DNA from: Candidatus Eiseniibacteriota bacterium
GTDB lineage: Bacteria > Eisenbacteria > RBG-16-71-46 > JACRLI01
Length of the DNA stretch: 64,000 nt
NCBI GenBank assembly: GCA_025351485.1
Contig: JANXVU010000036.1
Coordinates: 1 to 64,000, forward strand
Reading direction: 5' to 3'
Shown: piece after piece, positions 37,610 to 45,611 of the stretch
Layout of the letters: every line of letters starts with the position of its first letter
How positions within the stretch are numbered: position 1 is the first letter of the stretch
The notes under the pieces: generated by a model
What the model was told of the DNA's origin: nothing
Databases searched by the model: none
The model's input: the letters and a program-made list of their open reading frames with translations, nothing else
Program-made: the position numbers and the translations under genes

Positions 37610-38827
37610 TCAGCCCGCGTACATCTGGAGGTCGGTGCCCACCCGGTCGGCGATGTGGAGCGTGGTCTCAAGATCCGGGTGGCGGACCACCACCATGCCA
37701 TCGGAGGTCAGGGTCTGGAGCCAGTTGCGCCGGGGCGCGCCGACGGGCAGCAGGTCCACGTTCACGATGTGCGGGCCGAACTCGGCCATCAGCCGGCCCA
37801 TGCCCTCGATGCGCTGGATGCGACCCTGGCCGACGGCGCGCTTGAAAATAGACGCGCAATTGTACTTGCGGCTCAGGTCCTGCGAAAGCGTGCCGTGGCA
37901 CACCGCCTCGGCCCAGCCGGTGAACAGGTCGATGTCCGAAACAAAGTTCATCAGGTCCACCGTGCGCGCCCCGGGTGGCCGGGCGCCGATCTCTCCGAAC
38001 ACCACTTCGCCGTCCGCCTTGCGGTGCCATTCCATGTGCGTGAAGCCGTCGCGGTAGTTCATGGCGCGGATCACTTCGTGGCCCATCCGGATGCCCGCCT
38101 GGAGGCCCGGGTCGGACAGGTCGCGCAGCGCCACGGTCTGCGGGCTGATCCACTCCTGCTGGCGCGCGATAAGCGGCCGGGGCCGATACATGCACACGTT
38201 CTGGTACAGGATCCTTCCGCGGCCGCACACGGTGTCGTAGGTGAACTCGTCCGCTTCGATGAACTCCTCGACGCTCACCTCGGTCACATGGCGCAGCTGC
38301 GGCAGGATCCGGTCCAGCTCCTCGCGGCTCCCCACCCGGTGGGTGTCCGCGGAGCCCGCGCCGGCGATGGGCTTGACGATGATGGGATAGCCGATCTTTC
38401 CGGCTGCTTCGATGACCCCGGAGGCGGTGGTGGCGCTGTAGTGGTGCGGAGTGCGGATGCCCGCCTGGTCCAGCACCTGCTTCATGCGCTCCTTGTCGCG
38501 GAACGGGACGGTCTCCGCCACAGTCATGCCCGGCAGCCCCAGGGCCTCGCGGATCCGGGCCGCCAGGAGCATCAGCGGCTCCCACTGCGATTCCACGCGG
38601 TCGATGCGCATGTGGCGGGCGCTCTGCTTGACCTGATCGACGATGGCGTCCTCGTTGGAGTACGAATCCACCTGGAGGTAGGCGGAAAGGCTCGAGAGGG
38701 CGACGGCGGGAAGCGCGGACTCGGACTGGTCGGCCAACCCGATCACGCTCGCGCCCACGCGCTGCAGGCCGCGGGTGAAGTAGGGCATCTCGGCGGGGTA
38801 GCCCGGCGCCAGCATCAGGACGTTCAA
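37610..38827 (-). CDS. ATP-grasp carboxylate-amine ligase, paralogue A
   Basis: 405 residues. The ATP-grasp fold is clear: an N-terminal Rossmann-like domain, then PIIVKPIAGAGSADTHRV (nucleotide-binding loop, near 145), EEFIEADEFTYDTV, and a metal-binding stretch HMEWHRKADGEVVFGEIGARPPGA. It ligates a carboxylate to an amine using ATP; substrates are unknown. It is one of three close relatives (A, B, C) at 37.6-41.4 kb with the same THMEW and E[IV]xxRPPG blocks, so they probably act on related substrates or in sequence. The usual Asn of the metal site is Gly here. The start is TTG 38827 with GAGGAG 5 bases before. It follows B by 16 bases and is probably co-transcribed. Confidence 0.85.
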   Translation of the reverse strand: MNVLMLAPGYPAEMPYFTRGLQRVGASVIGLADQSESALPAVALSSLSAYLQVDSYSNEDAIVDQVKQSARHMRIDRVESQWEPLMLLAARIREALGLPGMTVAETVPFRDKERMKQVLDQAGIRTPHHYSATTASGVIEAAGKIGYPIIVKPIAGAGSADTHRVGSREELDRILPQLRHVTEVSVEEFIEADEFTYDTVCGRGRILYQNVCMYRPRPLIARQQEWISPQTVALRDLSDPGLQAGIRMGHEVIRAMNYRDGFTHMEWHRKADGEVVFGEIGARPPGARTVDLMNFVSDIDLFTGWAEAVCHGTLSQDLSRKYNCASIFKRAVGQGRIQRIEGMGRLMAEFGPHIVNVDLLPVGAPRRNWLQTLTSDGMVVVRHPDLETTLHIADRVGTDLQMYAG

Positions 38828-38843
38828 CGGCTCTCCTCGGGGT

Positions 38844-40064
38844 TCATCCCAGTTCCACCCGGATCACGCTCACCAGGCGGCGCAGCGCGCGGTCCACCAG
38901 GTCGGTGTCGGTGTGCCTCAGCACCACGTAGCCGTCGCCTTCGTAGCTGGAGGAGGGGGCCTGGCCGGGGCGGGGCAGGCGTGATTCCACCACCAGGGAT
39001 CCGATCTCGGAGCCGGCGGTCTCGAGGCCGTGCACCGCCAGCACCCGCCCGCTCCCCTGCCCGCGAATGAACGCGGCCCCGCACGCGTACTGGCGCGGCG
39101 GCGGATCGAACTCCTCGAACACCATGAGGCTCGCCCACAGGCGGTAGAAATCCGCGTCGTGCGCGTAGGAAATCAGAGTCATGAACTGTGCGCCCGGCGG
39201 GCGAACCGCCACTTCCGAAATGGCCACGCTTCCATCGGGACGGAAGAACCACTCCATGTGGGTGAGGCCGGTCTCGAGCCCGAGGGCCTTGAGGCCCCGG
39301 AACGCCGCGTCCCGGATCGGGTCGAACTCGCTCCCGCCGATGTCGCGGGGGAGCAGCACGCACCACTGGATCCACGGGTTCTGCAGCACGTCGAGCGGCG
39401 TGGGGTCGTAGCGGCTGATGGAGTGCCACACCGGTTTGCCGCGCACCATGATGCTGTCGAAGGAATGTTCCTGGCCCACGATGAACTCTTCCAGCAGCAC
39501 CGGCTGCTGCGGCCCCGGCGGATCCACCTCCAGCCAGCGCTCCAGCGCGTCCCTGTTATCCAGGCGAAAGGTGTTCCGGGCGCCCGCGCCGGCCGGCGGC
39601 TTGACCACGATGGGGAGCCCGCTGGTGCGGGCGAACTCGCGCACATCCTCCGCCCCGCGGGCCAGGCGGTGCCGGGCGCACGGCAATCCCGCCGCGCGCA
39701 GCACGTCCTTCATGCGGGCCTTGTCCCGGAAGTTCCGGGCGGTCTCGACGCCCATGCCCGGGATCCCCAGCATGGCCCGCACCTCGGCGAGCGGCACCTG
39801 CAGCTCTTCCAGCGCGCCCATGATCCGGTCCACCGGTCCCAGCCGGGCGGAAATAATACGGACGGCATCCGCGATTTGAACAGGATCGAGGCCGTTTTCG
39901 ATGCGGTAGTGCCCGGCCAGCCGCGCCCGCAGGCGCGGGGGCAGCTTATCTTCCACGTCCTGGCTGACCACCGCCAGCTGGGCGCCCGGAAGGCCGGAGG
40001 CGGCATCGATGAAACGCAGCGTCGCTTCCAGGAAGAAGGGCGCCACGAAGACCACGGTTGGCAT
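38844..40064 (-). CDS. ATP-grasp carboxylate-amine ligase, paralogue B
   Basis: 406 residues. Same architecture as paralogue A: PIVVKPPAGAGARNTFRLD, EEFIVGQEHSFDSIMV, THMEWFFRPDGSVAISEVAVRPPGA. The metal-site Asn is Ala here, as it is Gly in A and C. It is first in a two-gene minus-strand unit (B then A), divergent from paralogue C. The ATG at 40064 has no Shine-Dalgarno but TAGGAT ends 6 bases upstream, so the message may be leaderless. Specificity is unknown. Confidence 0.85.
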   Translation of the reverse strand: MPTVVFVAPFFLEATLRFIDAASGLPGAQLAVVSQDVEDKLPPRLRARLAGHYRIENGLDPVQIADAVRIISARLGPVDRIMGALEELQVPLAEVRAMLGIPGMGVETARNFRDKARMKDVLRAAGLPCARHRLARGAEDVREFARTSGLPIVVKPPAGAGARNTFRLDNRDALERWLEVDPPGPQQPVLLEEFIVGQEHSFDSIMVRGKPVWHSISRYDPTPLDVLQNPWIQWCVLLPRDIGGSEFDPIRDAAFRGLKALGLETGLTHMEWFFRPDGSVAISEVAVRPPGAQFMTLISYAHDADFYRLWASLMVFEEFDPPPRQYACGAAFIRGQGSGRVLAVHGLETAGSEIGSLVVESRLPRPGQAPSSSYEGDGYVVLRHTDTDLVDRALRRLVSVIRVELG

Positions 40065-40097
40065 GGGGGCATCCTACCCTCTTGGCCTCCGCGGCTC

Positions 40098-40126
40098 AAG
40101 ACACGCCGGACCGGGGATGGTAGAAT
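40098..40126 (+). promoter_or_regulatory. Promoter for the plus-strand ligase operon
   Basis: AAGACA (40098-40103) and TAGAAT (40121-40126) with a 17-bp spacer face paralogue C, giving a leader of about 73 bases. It lies in the 141-bp divergent gap between B and C. Confidence 0.45.
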
Positions 40127-40205
40127 GACGCCCGTCGCGCTTCCGGCGACCCCAAGGCGCCCTCCCGGGACGCCCTCCCGTCCACACCTTCGAGGCCACA
40201 GCCCC

Positions 40206-41429
40206 ATGAACGTCATCTTCATCGAGCCGAGCTTTCCCGCCAACCAGGCGCAGTTCGTGCGCGCGCTGCACGAGGTGGGCGCGACCGTGATCGGGGTCGG
40301 CGAGTACCCCAAGGAGAACCTCACCGACGACCTGAAGCGCCAACTCACCCACTACGAGCAGGTGCCTTCGGTGGTCAACGAGGAGGCGCTCCGCCACGCG
40401 GTGAAGTGGATCCAGGGACGCGTATGGGTGGACCGCCTGGAGGCCACCGTCGAGGCACACATCATGTCCGCCGCCCGGGTGCGCGAGAGCTGCACCATTC
40501 CCGGCACCTCGGTTCGCACCGCGTACCTGTGCCGCGACAAGCCGGCCATGAAGGAAGTGCTGCGCGAGGCGGGCATTCCGTGCGCGCAGTCCACCGCGGC
40601 CTCGTCCGCCGAGGAAGTGCGCGCGTTCGCCGCGCAGGTGGGCTTTCCCCTGATCCTCAAGCCGCGCGACGCCGCGGGCGCCTCGGGCACCCACAAGGTG
40701 GACAACGCGGAGGAGCTGGAGGCGGCCATTCGCGTGACCGGCGTGGACCGGGGGGCGGGCTTGGCGGTGGAGGAGTTCATCGAAGGGCACGAGGGCTTCT
40801 ACGACACCATCGCGGTGAACGGCGAGGTGGTGCACGAGTTCGTCTCGCACTACTACCCGAACGTGCTGGAGGCCATGCGCACCCGCTGGATCTCGCCGCA
40901 GTTCATCGCCACCAATCGCCTGGACAGCGTCGCCGATTACGGGGAGCTCAAGGACATGGGCCGGCGGGTGATCAAGGCGCTGGGGATCGGCACTTCGGCC
41001 AACCACATGGAGTGGTTCTACGGGCCCAAGGGGCTAAAGTTTTCCGAGATCGGCTGCCGGCCCCCGGGAGTTCGCGCCTGGGACCTGTACGGGGCGGGCA
41101 ACGACATGGACATCTATCGCGAATGGGCCATGGCCGTGGTGCACGGCCATCCCGGCTCCAAGGCCTCGCGCCGCTTCGCCGCGGGCCTGATCGCCTTGCG
41201 TCCCGACCGCGACGGCCAGATCGCGGGATACGAGGGCCTGCAGGAGATCCAGCGCAAGTATGGCGAGTGGATCCTGGACTTCCATCTGCCGCCGGAGGGA
41301 ACTTCCACCCAGGGCGTGGAGGCCGGGTACATGGCCAACGCTTGGGTCCGGATGCGGCACCCGGACTACGACGCGCTTCACGGCATGCTGGACGAGGTGG
41401 GCCGCACGGTAAAGGTGCGCGCGCGGTGA
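40206..41429 (+). CDS. ATP-grasp carboxylate-amine ligase, paralogue C
   Basis: 407 residues, ATP-grasp type. PLILKPRDAAGASGTHKVD, EEFIEGHEGFYDTIAV and NHMEWFYGPKGLKFSEIGCRPPG line up with A and B. An N-terminal EPSFPANQAQFVRAL block resembles the carboxylate-binding start of the family. It begins a plus-strand operon in which most genes overlap by 1-4 bases. The stop overlaps the next gene's GTG start. Confidence 0.87.
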   Translation: MNVIFIEPSFPANQAQFVRALHEVGATVIGVGEYPKENLTDDLKRQLTHYEQVPSVVNEEALRHAVKWIQGRVWVDRLEATVEAHIMSAARVRESCTIPGTSVRTAYLCRDKPAMKEVLREAGIPCAQSTAASSAEEVRAFAAQVGFPLILKPRDAAGASGTHKVDNAEELEAAIRVTGVDRGAGLAVEEFIEGHEGFYDTIAVNGEVVHEFVSHYYPNVLEAMRTRWISPQFIATNRLDSVADYGELKDMGRRVIKALGIGTSANHMEWFYGPKGLKFSEIGCRPPGVRAWDLYGAGNDMDIYREWAMAVVHGHPGSKASRRFAAGLIALRPDRDGQIAGYEGLQEIQRKYGEWILDFHLPPEGTSTQGVEAGYMANAWVRMRHPDYDALHGMLDEVGRTVKVRAR

Positions 41430-42358
41430 AGGTCGTCCTCCTGGGTCCCCAGCGGCACGATCCGAATCTCGGCGCCACGGTGCGCTCGCTCGAATTCCAG
41501 GGCCGGGTGGCCACGGTGACCGCGGGCTGGCAGGAGCGCGAGGCGGACGACGCGGAACTGTGCGAGCACCTGGGCCACCGGTGCGTGAATCTCGAGCTGT
41601 ACCGCCGCGCTTCGGATGTGTTCCGGCGCGACCCGGAGCTGGACGCGGCCCACCAGGCACGCCAGGAACGGCTGCACCGCATGCAGGACCTCTACACCAT
41701 CCGGCTGAACCACGCCGCGGACGCCTGCCACGCCCTGGCCTCGAGCGATGCGCCCGACACCCTCAAGCTGCAGGAGCTGGCCGGGGCGGTGGAGGCGCTG
41801 CGGACGCTGGACCGGGAGCACCTGGGCCACGTCGCCGAGGTGCACGCGGAATTCGTCGTACGCTTCCGGCCGCTGGAGCGCGAAGGCGTGGCGTCCATGC
41901 GGGGCGAGCTGGCCGCAATCCTGAGAGACGTGTCCGCGCTGGTGGTGGCCGGAGGCCACGTGGCGGTGCTGCTCAACCGGCTGCGCCTGTTTGGAATCGT
42001 GGAATTGCTGGGGGACCGTCCGGTCATCGCCTGGTCCGCCGGCGCCATGGCGGTGAGCGAGCGCGTGGTGCTGTTCCACGACGATCCGCCGCACGGGCCC
42101 GGCCATCCCGAGGCGCTGGAGAACGGACTGGGGCTGATCCCGCGCGTGGTGCCTCTTCCGCATGCCCGGTACCGGCTCCATCTGGACGACCCGGGGCGCG
42201 TTTCGCTGATGGCGCGACGCTTCGCGCCGGCCGCCTGCGTGCCGATGGACGGGGGCGCCCGCCTGGACTGGAACGGCGCTGCGCTGTGGGCCCCGCCGGG
42301 CAACTACCTGATGGAAGAAAGCGGCGCCATCCGCGAGCTGGCGGAGGCCTCCGCGTGA
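41426..42358 (+). CDS. S51-like peptidase or glutamine-amidotransferase-fold protein
   Basis: 310 residues from GTG 41426, which overlaps the ATP-grasp stop (GTGA). The N-terminal part is helical. The central part has VVAGGHVAVLLNRLRLFG, then the nucleophile elbow AWSAGAMAV with Ser204, as in cyanophycinase and dipeptidase E of family S51. His in LFHD and other conserved positions follow. In that family the Ser-dependent active site hydrolyses Asp- or Glu-containing isopeptides. Among amide ligases it might trim or recycle an amide product. The exact reaction is not known. Confidence 0.6.
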   Translation: MKVVLLGPQRHDPNLGATVRSLEFQGRVATVTAGWQEREADDAELCEHLGHRCVNLELYRRASDVFRRDPELDAAHQARQERLHRMQDLYTIRLNHAADACHALASSDAPDTLKLQELAGAVEALRTLDREHLGHVAEVHAEFVVRFRPLEREGVASMRGELAAILRDVSALVVAGGHVAVLLNRLRLFGIVELLGDRPVIAWSAGAMAVSERVVLFHDDPPHGPGHPEALENGLGLIPRVVPLPHARYRLHLDDPGRVSLMARRFAPAACVPMDGGARLDWNGAALWAPPGNYLMEESGAIRELAEASA

Positions 42359-43509
42359 GCGGGACCGCGACCGTCGGCCTGGCCATCCACGACCTTGCCA
42401 CCCGCGGGGGCGCGCGCCCCGAAGCGGTGGACGCGTTTCTTTCCGCGCACCGCTTTCCGCTGGTGGAAGGCTCGGGCTGCACGTTCGTCTTCCGGGGCCA
42501 GGCGGACGGCGTGAACCTCAAGCACTGGGTGTTCGGCCTCCCGGCCTCGCAGGCCTTTCACCGGGTGAACGGAACCGACCTGTGGTACCTGGTGGTGGAG
42601 CTGCCGCCGCGCTCAAGGGTGGAATACAAGTTCGAAGTGGTGCGGGGCGGCAACGGGACGTGGATAGAGGACCCGCTCAACGACCAGCACGCCCACGATC
42701 CGTTCGGGTCCAATTCGGTGGTGCACGGCGCGGGCTACGAGGAGCCTGACTGGATCCGGCCCAATCCCACCACGCGCCCGGGCTCGCTCAGGTCCATGGT
42801 GTTCCGCAGCCCGGCCCTCGGGGGAGACCGGCAGGTGACGCTGTACCTGCCGGCGCGCTACCGGACCACCCGGCGCTACCCGCTGCTGGTGGTTCACGAC
42901 GGATCCGACTACCTGCGGTTTTCCAGCATGCAGACGGTGCTCGACAACCTGATCCACCGGCTCGACATTCCCGAGATCATCGTGGCGCTCACCGACCCGG
43001 GCGACCGCCTGGCGGAGTATGCGAATCTGGAAGCGCACTCCCGCTTCCTGGTGGAGGAACTGGTGCCCCAGCTGGAGAAGGAGCTGCCGCTGGCCGCCAC
43101 GCCGGACTCGCGGTGCCTGATGGGAGCCAGCTTTGGCGCGGTGGCGACCCTTTCCACGGCCGTCCGCCGCCCAGGCTACTTCGGCCGCCTGATGCTCCAA
43201 TCGGGCTCATTCGCGTTCACCGACATCGGGCCCAGCCGGCGGGGCCCCGTCTTTGAGCCGGTGGTGGAGTTCGTGAACGAGTTCCGCGCGCGGCCCCGCA
43301 AGGTGGCCGACCAGGTGTTCGTGAGCTGCGGCACCTACGAATCGTTGATCTACGAGAACCGCTCCCTGGTGCCGGTGCTGCAGTCCACCGGCATGGAGGT
43401 CCGGTTCGTGGAGGCCCGCGACGGGCACAACTGGGAGAACTGGCGGGACCGCATGCGGGAAGGCCTTTCGTGGCTATTCCCCGGCCCCCTCCGGATGGTG
43501 TATGAATAG
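42355..43509 (+). CDS. Esterase with N-terminal CBM48-like domain (Fes-like)
   Basis: 384 residues from GTG 42355, overlapping the previous gene by 4 bases. An Ig-like N-terminal domain (about 35-125; VTFVFRGQ...KYKFEVVRGGNGTW pattern) is the type found in ferric-enterobactin esterases and glycogen-linked proteins. The alpha/beta-hydrolase domain has nucleophile Ser259 in GASFGA and a terminal DGHNWENW that gives the catalytic His near 358. It is cytoplasmic as written (no signal). It may hydrolyse an ester intermediate in the pathway, or release a product. Confidence 0.78.
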   Translation: MSGTATVGLAIHDLATRGGARPEAVDAFLSAHRFPLVEGSGCTFVFRGQADGVNLKHWVFGLPASQAFHRVNGTDLWYLVVELPPRSRVEYKFEVVRGGNGTWIEDPLNDQHAHDPFGSNSVVHGAGYEEPDWIRPNPTTRPGSLRSMVFRSPALGGDRQVTLYLPARYRTTRRYPLLVVHDGSDYLRFSSMQTVLDNLIHRLDIPEIIVALTDPGDRLAEYANLEAHSRFLVEELVPQLEKELPLAATPDSRCLMGASFGAVATLSTAVRRPGYFGRLMLQSGSFAFTDIGPSRRGPVFEPVVEFVNEFRARPRKVADQVFVSCGTYESLIYENRSLVPVLQSTGMEVRFVEARDGHNWENWRDRMREGLSWLFPGPLRMVYE

Positions 43510-43585
43510 GGGCTCACTTTTCCTGGAATCCATTCCCAGCCCGGGGGGCCGGCTTGCCCTCGACCCCCGGAATCCGAGGTAGCCC

Positions 43586-44854
43586 ATGGCCACCGTGGTT
43601 CGCAAAATAGGCCTGTCGCTCGGGGCCGACATCTGTTGGCCGATCTGCTACGAGGAGATCCTCAAGCGGCTGGACCTCGGCGTTCCCTCGGGCACCGACA
43701 CGCTGCGCTTCGAGACTGAGCGGGTGACCATCGAGCCGTTCGACCTGCGCCAGCCCTGCCAGTACGACCTGGTGATCGACCGTCTCACGCACTGGTACCA
43801 CACCAGCCGCGAATGGATCAAGAAATCGGTGGTGATGGACGGGCTCTACGTGTTCAACAATCCGTGGGCGGTGCAGGCCATGGAAAAGCACACTTCCTAC
43901 TGCGCCATGATGCGCCTGGGATTTCCCATCCCCGACACCTGGATGGTCCCGCCCAAGGAATACGAGCCCAAGCCCGACCTGGACGTGACGCTCAGTCGCT
44001 ACGCGCAGCTGTTCGACCTGGGCAAGATCGGCGCCGACGTGGGCTATCCCATGTTCATGAAGCCCTACGACGGCGGCGGCTGGGCCGGCGTGAGCCGCAT
44101 CGACGACGAAGAGGCGCTGCGATCCGCCTACGACAAGAGCGGCCGCCACCTGATGCACCTGCAGCGCGCGGTGGACCCGCACGACCTGTTCGTGCGCTGC
44201 ATCGGGCTGGGCCCCCAGGTGCACTTCGTGAACTATGATCCGGCCCGGGCGTTGCACGACCGCTACACCATGGACCTGGATTTCCTGGGGGAGGGCGAGA
44301 GGTCCCTGCTCCGCGACATGACGCTCACCATCAACAGTTTTTTCGGATGGGACTTCAACTCGTGCGAAGCCCTGCGGCAGGGCGGGACCTGGCATCCGAT
44401 CGACTTCGCCAACGCCTGTCCCGACTCGCAGGTCACCTCGCTCCACTACCACTTCCCATGGCTGGTGAAGGCGAATCTCCGGTGGTCGCTGTTCTGCGCC
44501 GCCACGCGGCGCCCCATGCGGGTGAACCAGGACTGGCAGCCCTTCTTCGACGTGGCCGAGACCGACCTGCCGTTCCGCGAAAAACTGCGCCAGTACGCGG
44601 CCATCGCCGAGAAGCGCTTTGACACTGCCAAGTTCGAGAAGTTCTGCGACAAGCACCTGGCAGGGCTGGACGAGGCGGCGTGGGAGTTCTTCGGGACCGA
44701 CCTGGCCCGGGACGCGGTGCGCCAGAAAGTTTCCGCGCTCTTCCCGGCCCACGAGGTGGAGGAGTTCACCGGGATGTTCTGGGCCCGCATCCAGGGCTGG
44801 CGCGAAGACAACAGCCCCAGGGCGGCCGCCGCTGCGGTGCGGAGGAAGCCGTGA
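43586..44854 (+). CDS. ATP-grasp enzyme of a second family (D)
   Basis: 422 residues. ATP-grasp features differ from A-C: YPMFMKPYDGGGWAGVSRI (nucleotide loop, near 153), LQRAVDPHDLFVRCIGLG, and a metal site in HPIDFANACPDSQ. A long N-terminal half and a tail of 100 residues with no obvious motif complete it. It is probably a ligase acting on a bulky carboxylate. The gap to the previous gene is 76 bases, the largest in the operon. Its stop overlaps the next gene (GTGA). Confidence 0.7.
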   Translation: MATVVRKIGLSLGADICWPICYEEILKRLDLGVPSGTDTLRFETERVTIEPFDLRQPCQYDLVIDRLTHWYHTSREWIKKSVVMDGLYVFNNPWAVQAMEKHTSYCAMMRLGFPIPDTWMVPPKEYEPKPDLDVTLSRYAQLFDLGKIGADVGYPMFMKPYDGGGWAGVSRIDDEEALRSAYDKSGRHLMHLQRAVDPHDLFVRCIGLGPQVHFVNYDPARALHDRYTMDLDFLGEGERSLLRDMTLTINSFFGWDFNSCEALRQGGTWHPIDFANACPDSQVTSLHYHFPWLVKANLRWSLFCAATRRPMRVNQDWQPFFDVAETDLPFREKLRQYAAIAEKRFDTAKFEKFCDKHLAGLDEAAWEFFGTDLARDAVRQKVSALFPAHEVEEFTGMFWARIQGWREDNSPRAAAAAVRRKP

Positions 44855-45585
44855 AGGAGACTTCGCGCTGGCACAGCCAGCGGCTCGGACGCGAGGTCAC
44901 GCTGGCCCGCTGGGGCAGCTTTGGCGTGCCGGTCCTGATCTTTCCCACCGCCGGAGGGGACGCGGAGGAGATCGAGCGGTTCCACATCATCTCGGCGCTG
45001 GGGGACCTGATCGGAGCGGGCCGGATCAAGGTGTACTCGTGCGACAGCGTCGCCGGCCACGCGATGGTGACCCAGGAAGGCTCTCCGCGGCACCGCATGT
45101 GGATGCTGAACCAGTTCCAGGAGTACGTACGCCACGAAGTGGTGCCGGCCATCCGCATGGACTGCCGATCCGAGGGCATCGAGATTGTGAGCGCGGGCGC
45201 CTCCATCGGGGCGTTCAACGCGCTGGCGGTGCTGTGCCGCTATCCGGACGTCTTTTCGCGTGCCATCTGCCTGTCCGGCACCTACGACCTGCAGCGCTTT
45301 CTTGAAAATGCGTGGAGCGACGATTTCTACGTCGCCTCGCCGCTCCACTATCTGCCCAACCTCGAGGGGCCGCACCTGGAGGCGCTCCGCAAGCGCCTGG
45401 TGATCCTGGCTTCGGGCCAGGGCCGCGCCGAGGACATCGGCGAATCCTGGCGCGCGGCGCAAATACTGGGCTCCAAGGGCATACCGAACCGCGTCATGCC
45501 GTGGGGCGAGGAGTGGCCGCACGACTGGCCGACGTGGCGCAAGATGCTTCCGATCTATCTGGGCGAGCTGGATTCGCAGGCTTAG
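44851..45585 (+). CDS. Alpha/beta-hydrolase (esterase-type), second in the operon
   Basis: 244 residues from GTG 44851 with GGAGGA upstream. Nucleophile Ser118 in GASIGAFNA, an FPTAGGDAEEI oxyanion region, and a C-terminal WPHDWPTWRKML block containing His. It resembles small esterases that act on short carboxylic esters and is distinct from the Fes-like gene two positions upstream. It overlaps the ATP-grasp stop by 4 bases, so the two are made together. Confidence 0.78.
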   Translation: MKETSRWHSQRLGREVTLARWGSFGVPVLIFPTAGGDAEEIERFHIISALGDLIGAGRIKVYSCDSVAGHAMVTQEGSPRHRMWMLNQFQEYVRHEVVPAIRMDCRSEGIEIVSAGASIGAFNALAVLCRYPDVFSRAICLSGTYDLQRFLENAWSDDFYVASPLHYLPNLEGPHLEALRKRLVILASGQGRAEDIGESWRAAQILGSKGIPNRVMPWGEEWPHDWPTWRKMLPIYLGELDSQA

Positions 45586-45611
45586 GACTTGGGCATGAAG
45601 GCGGAGGCCTG

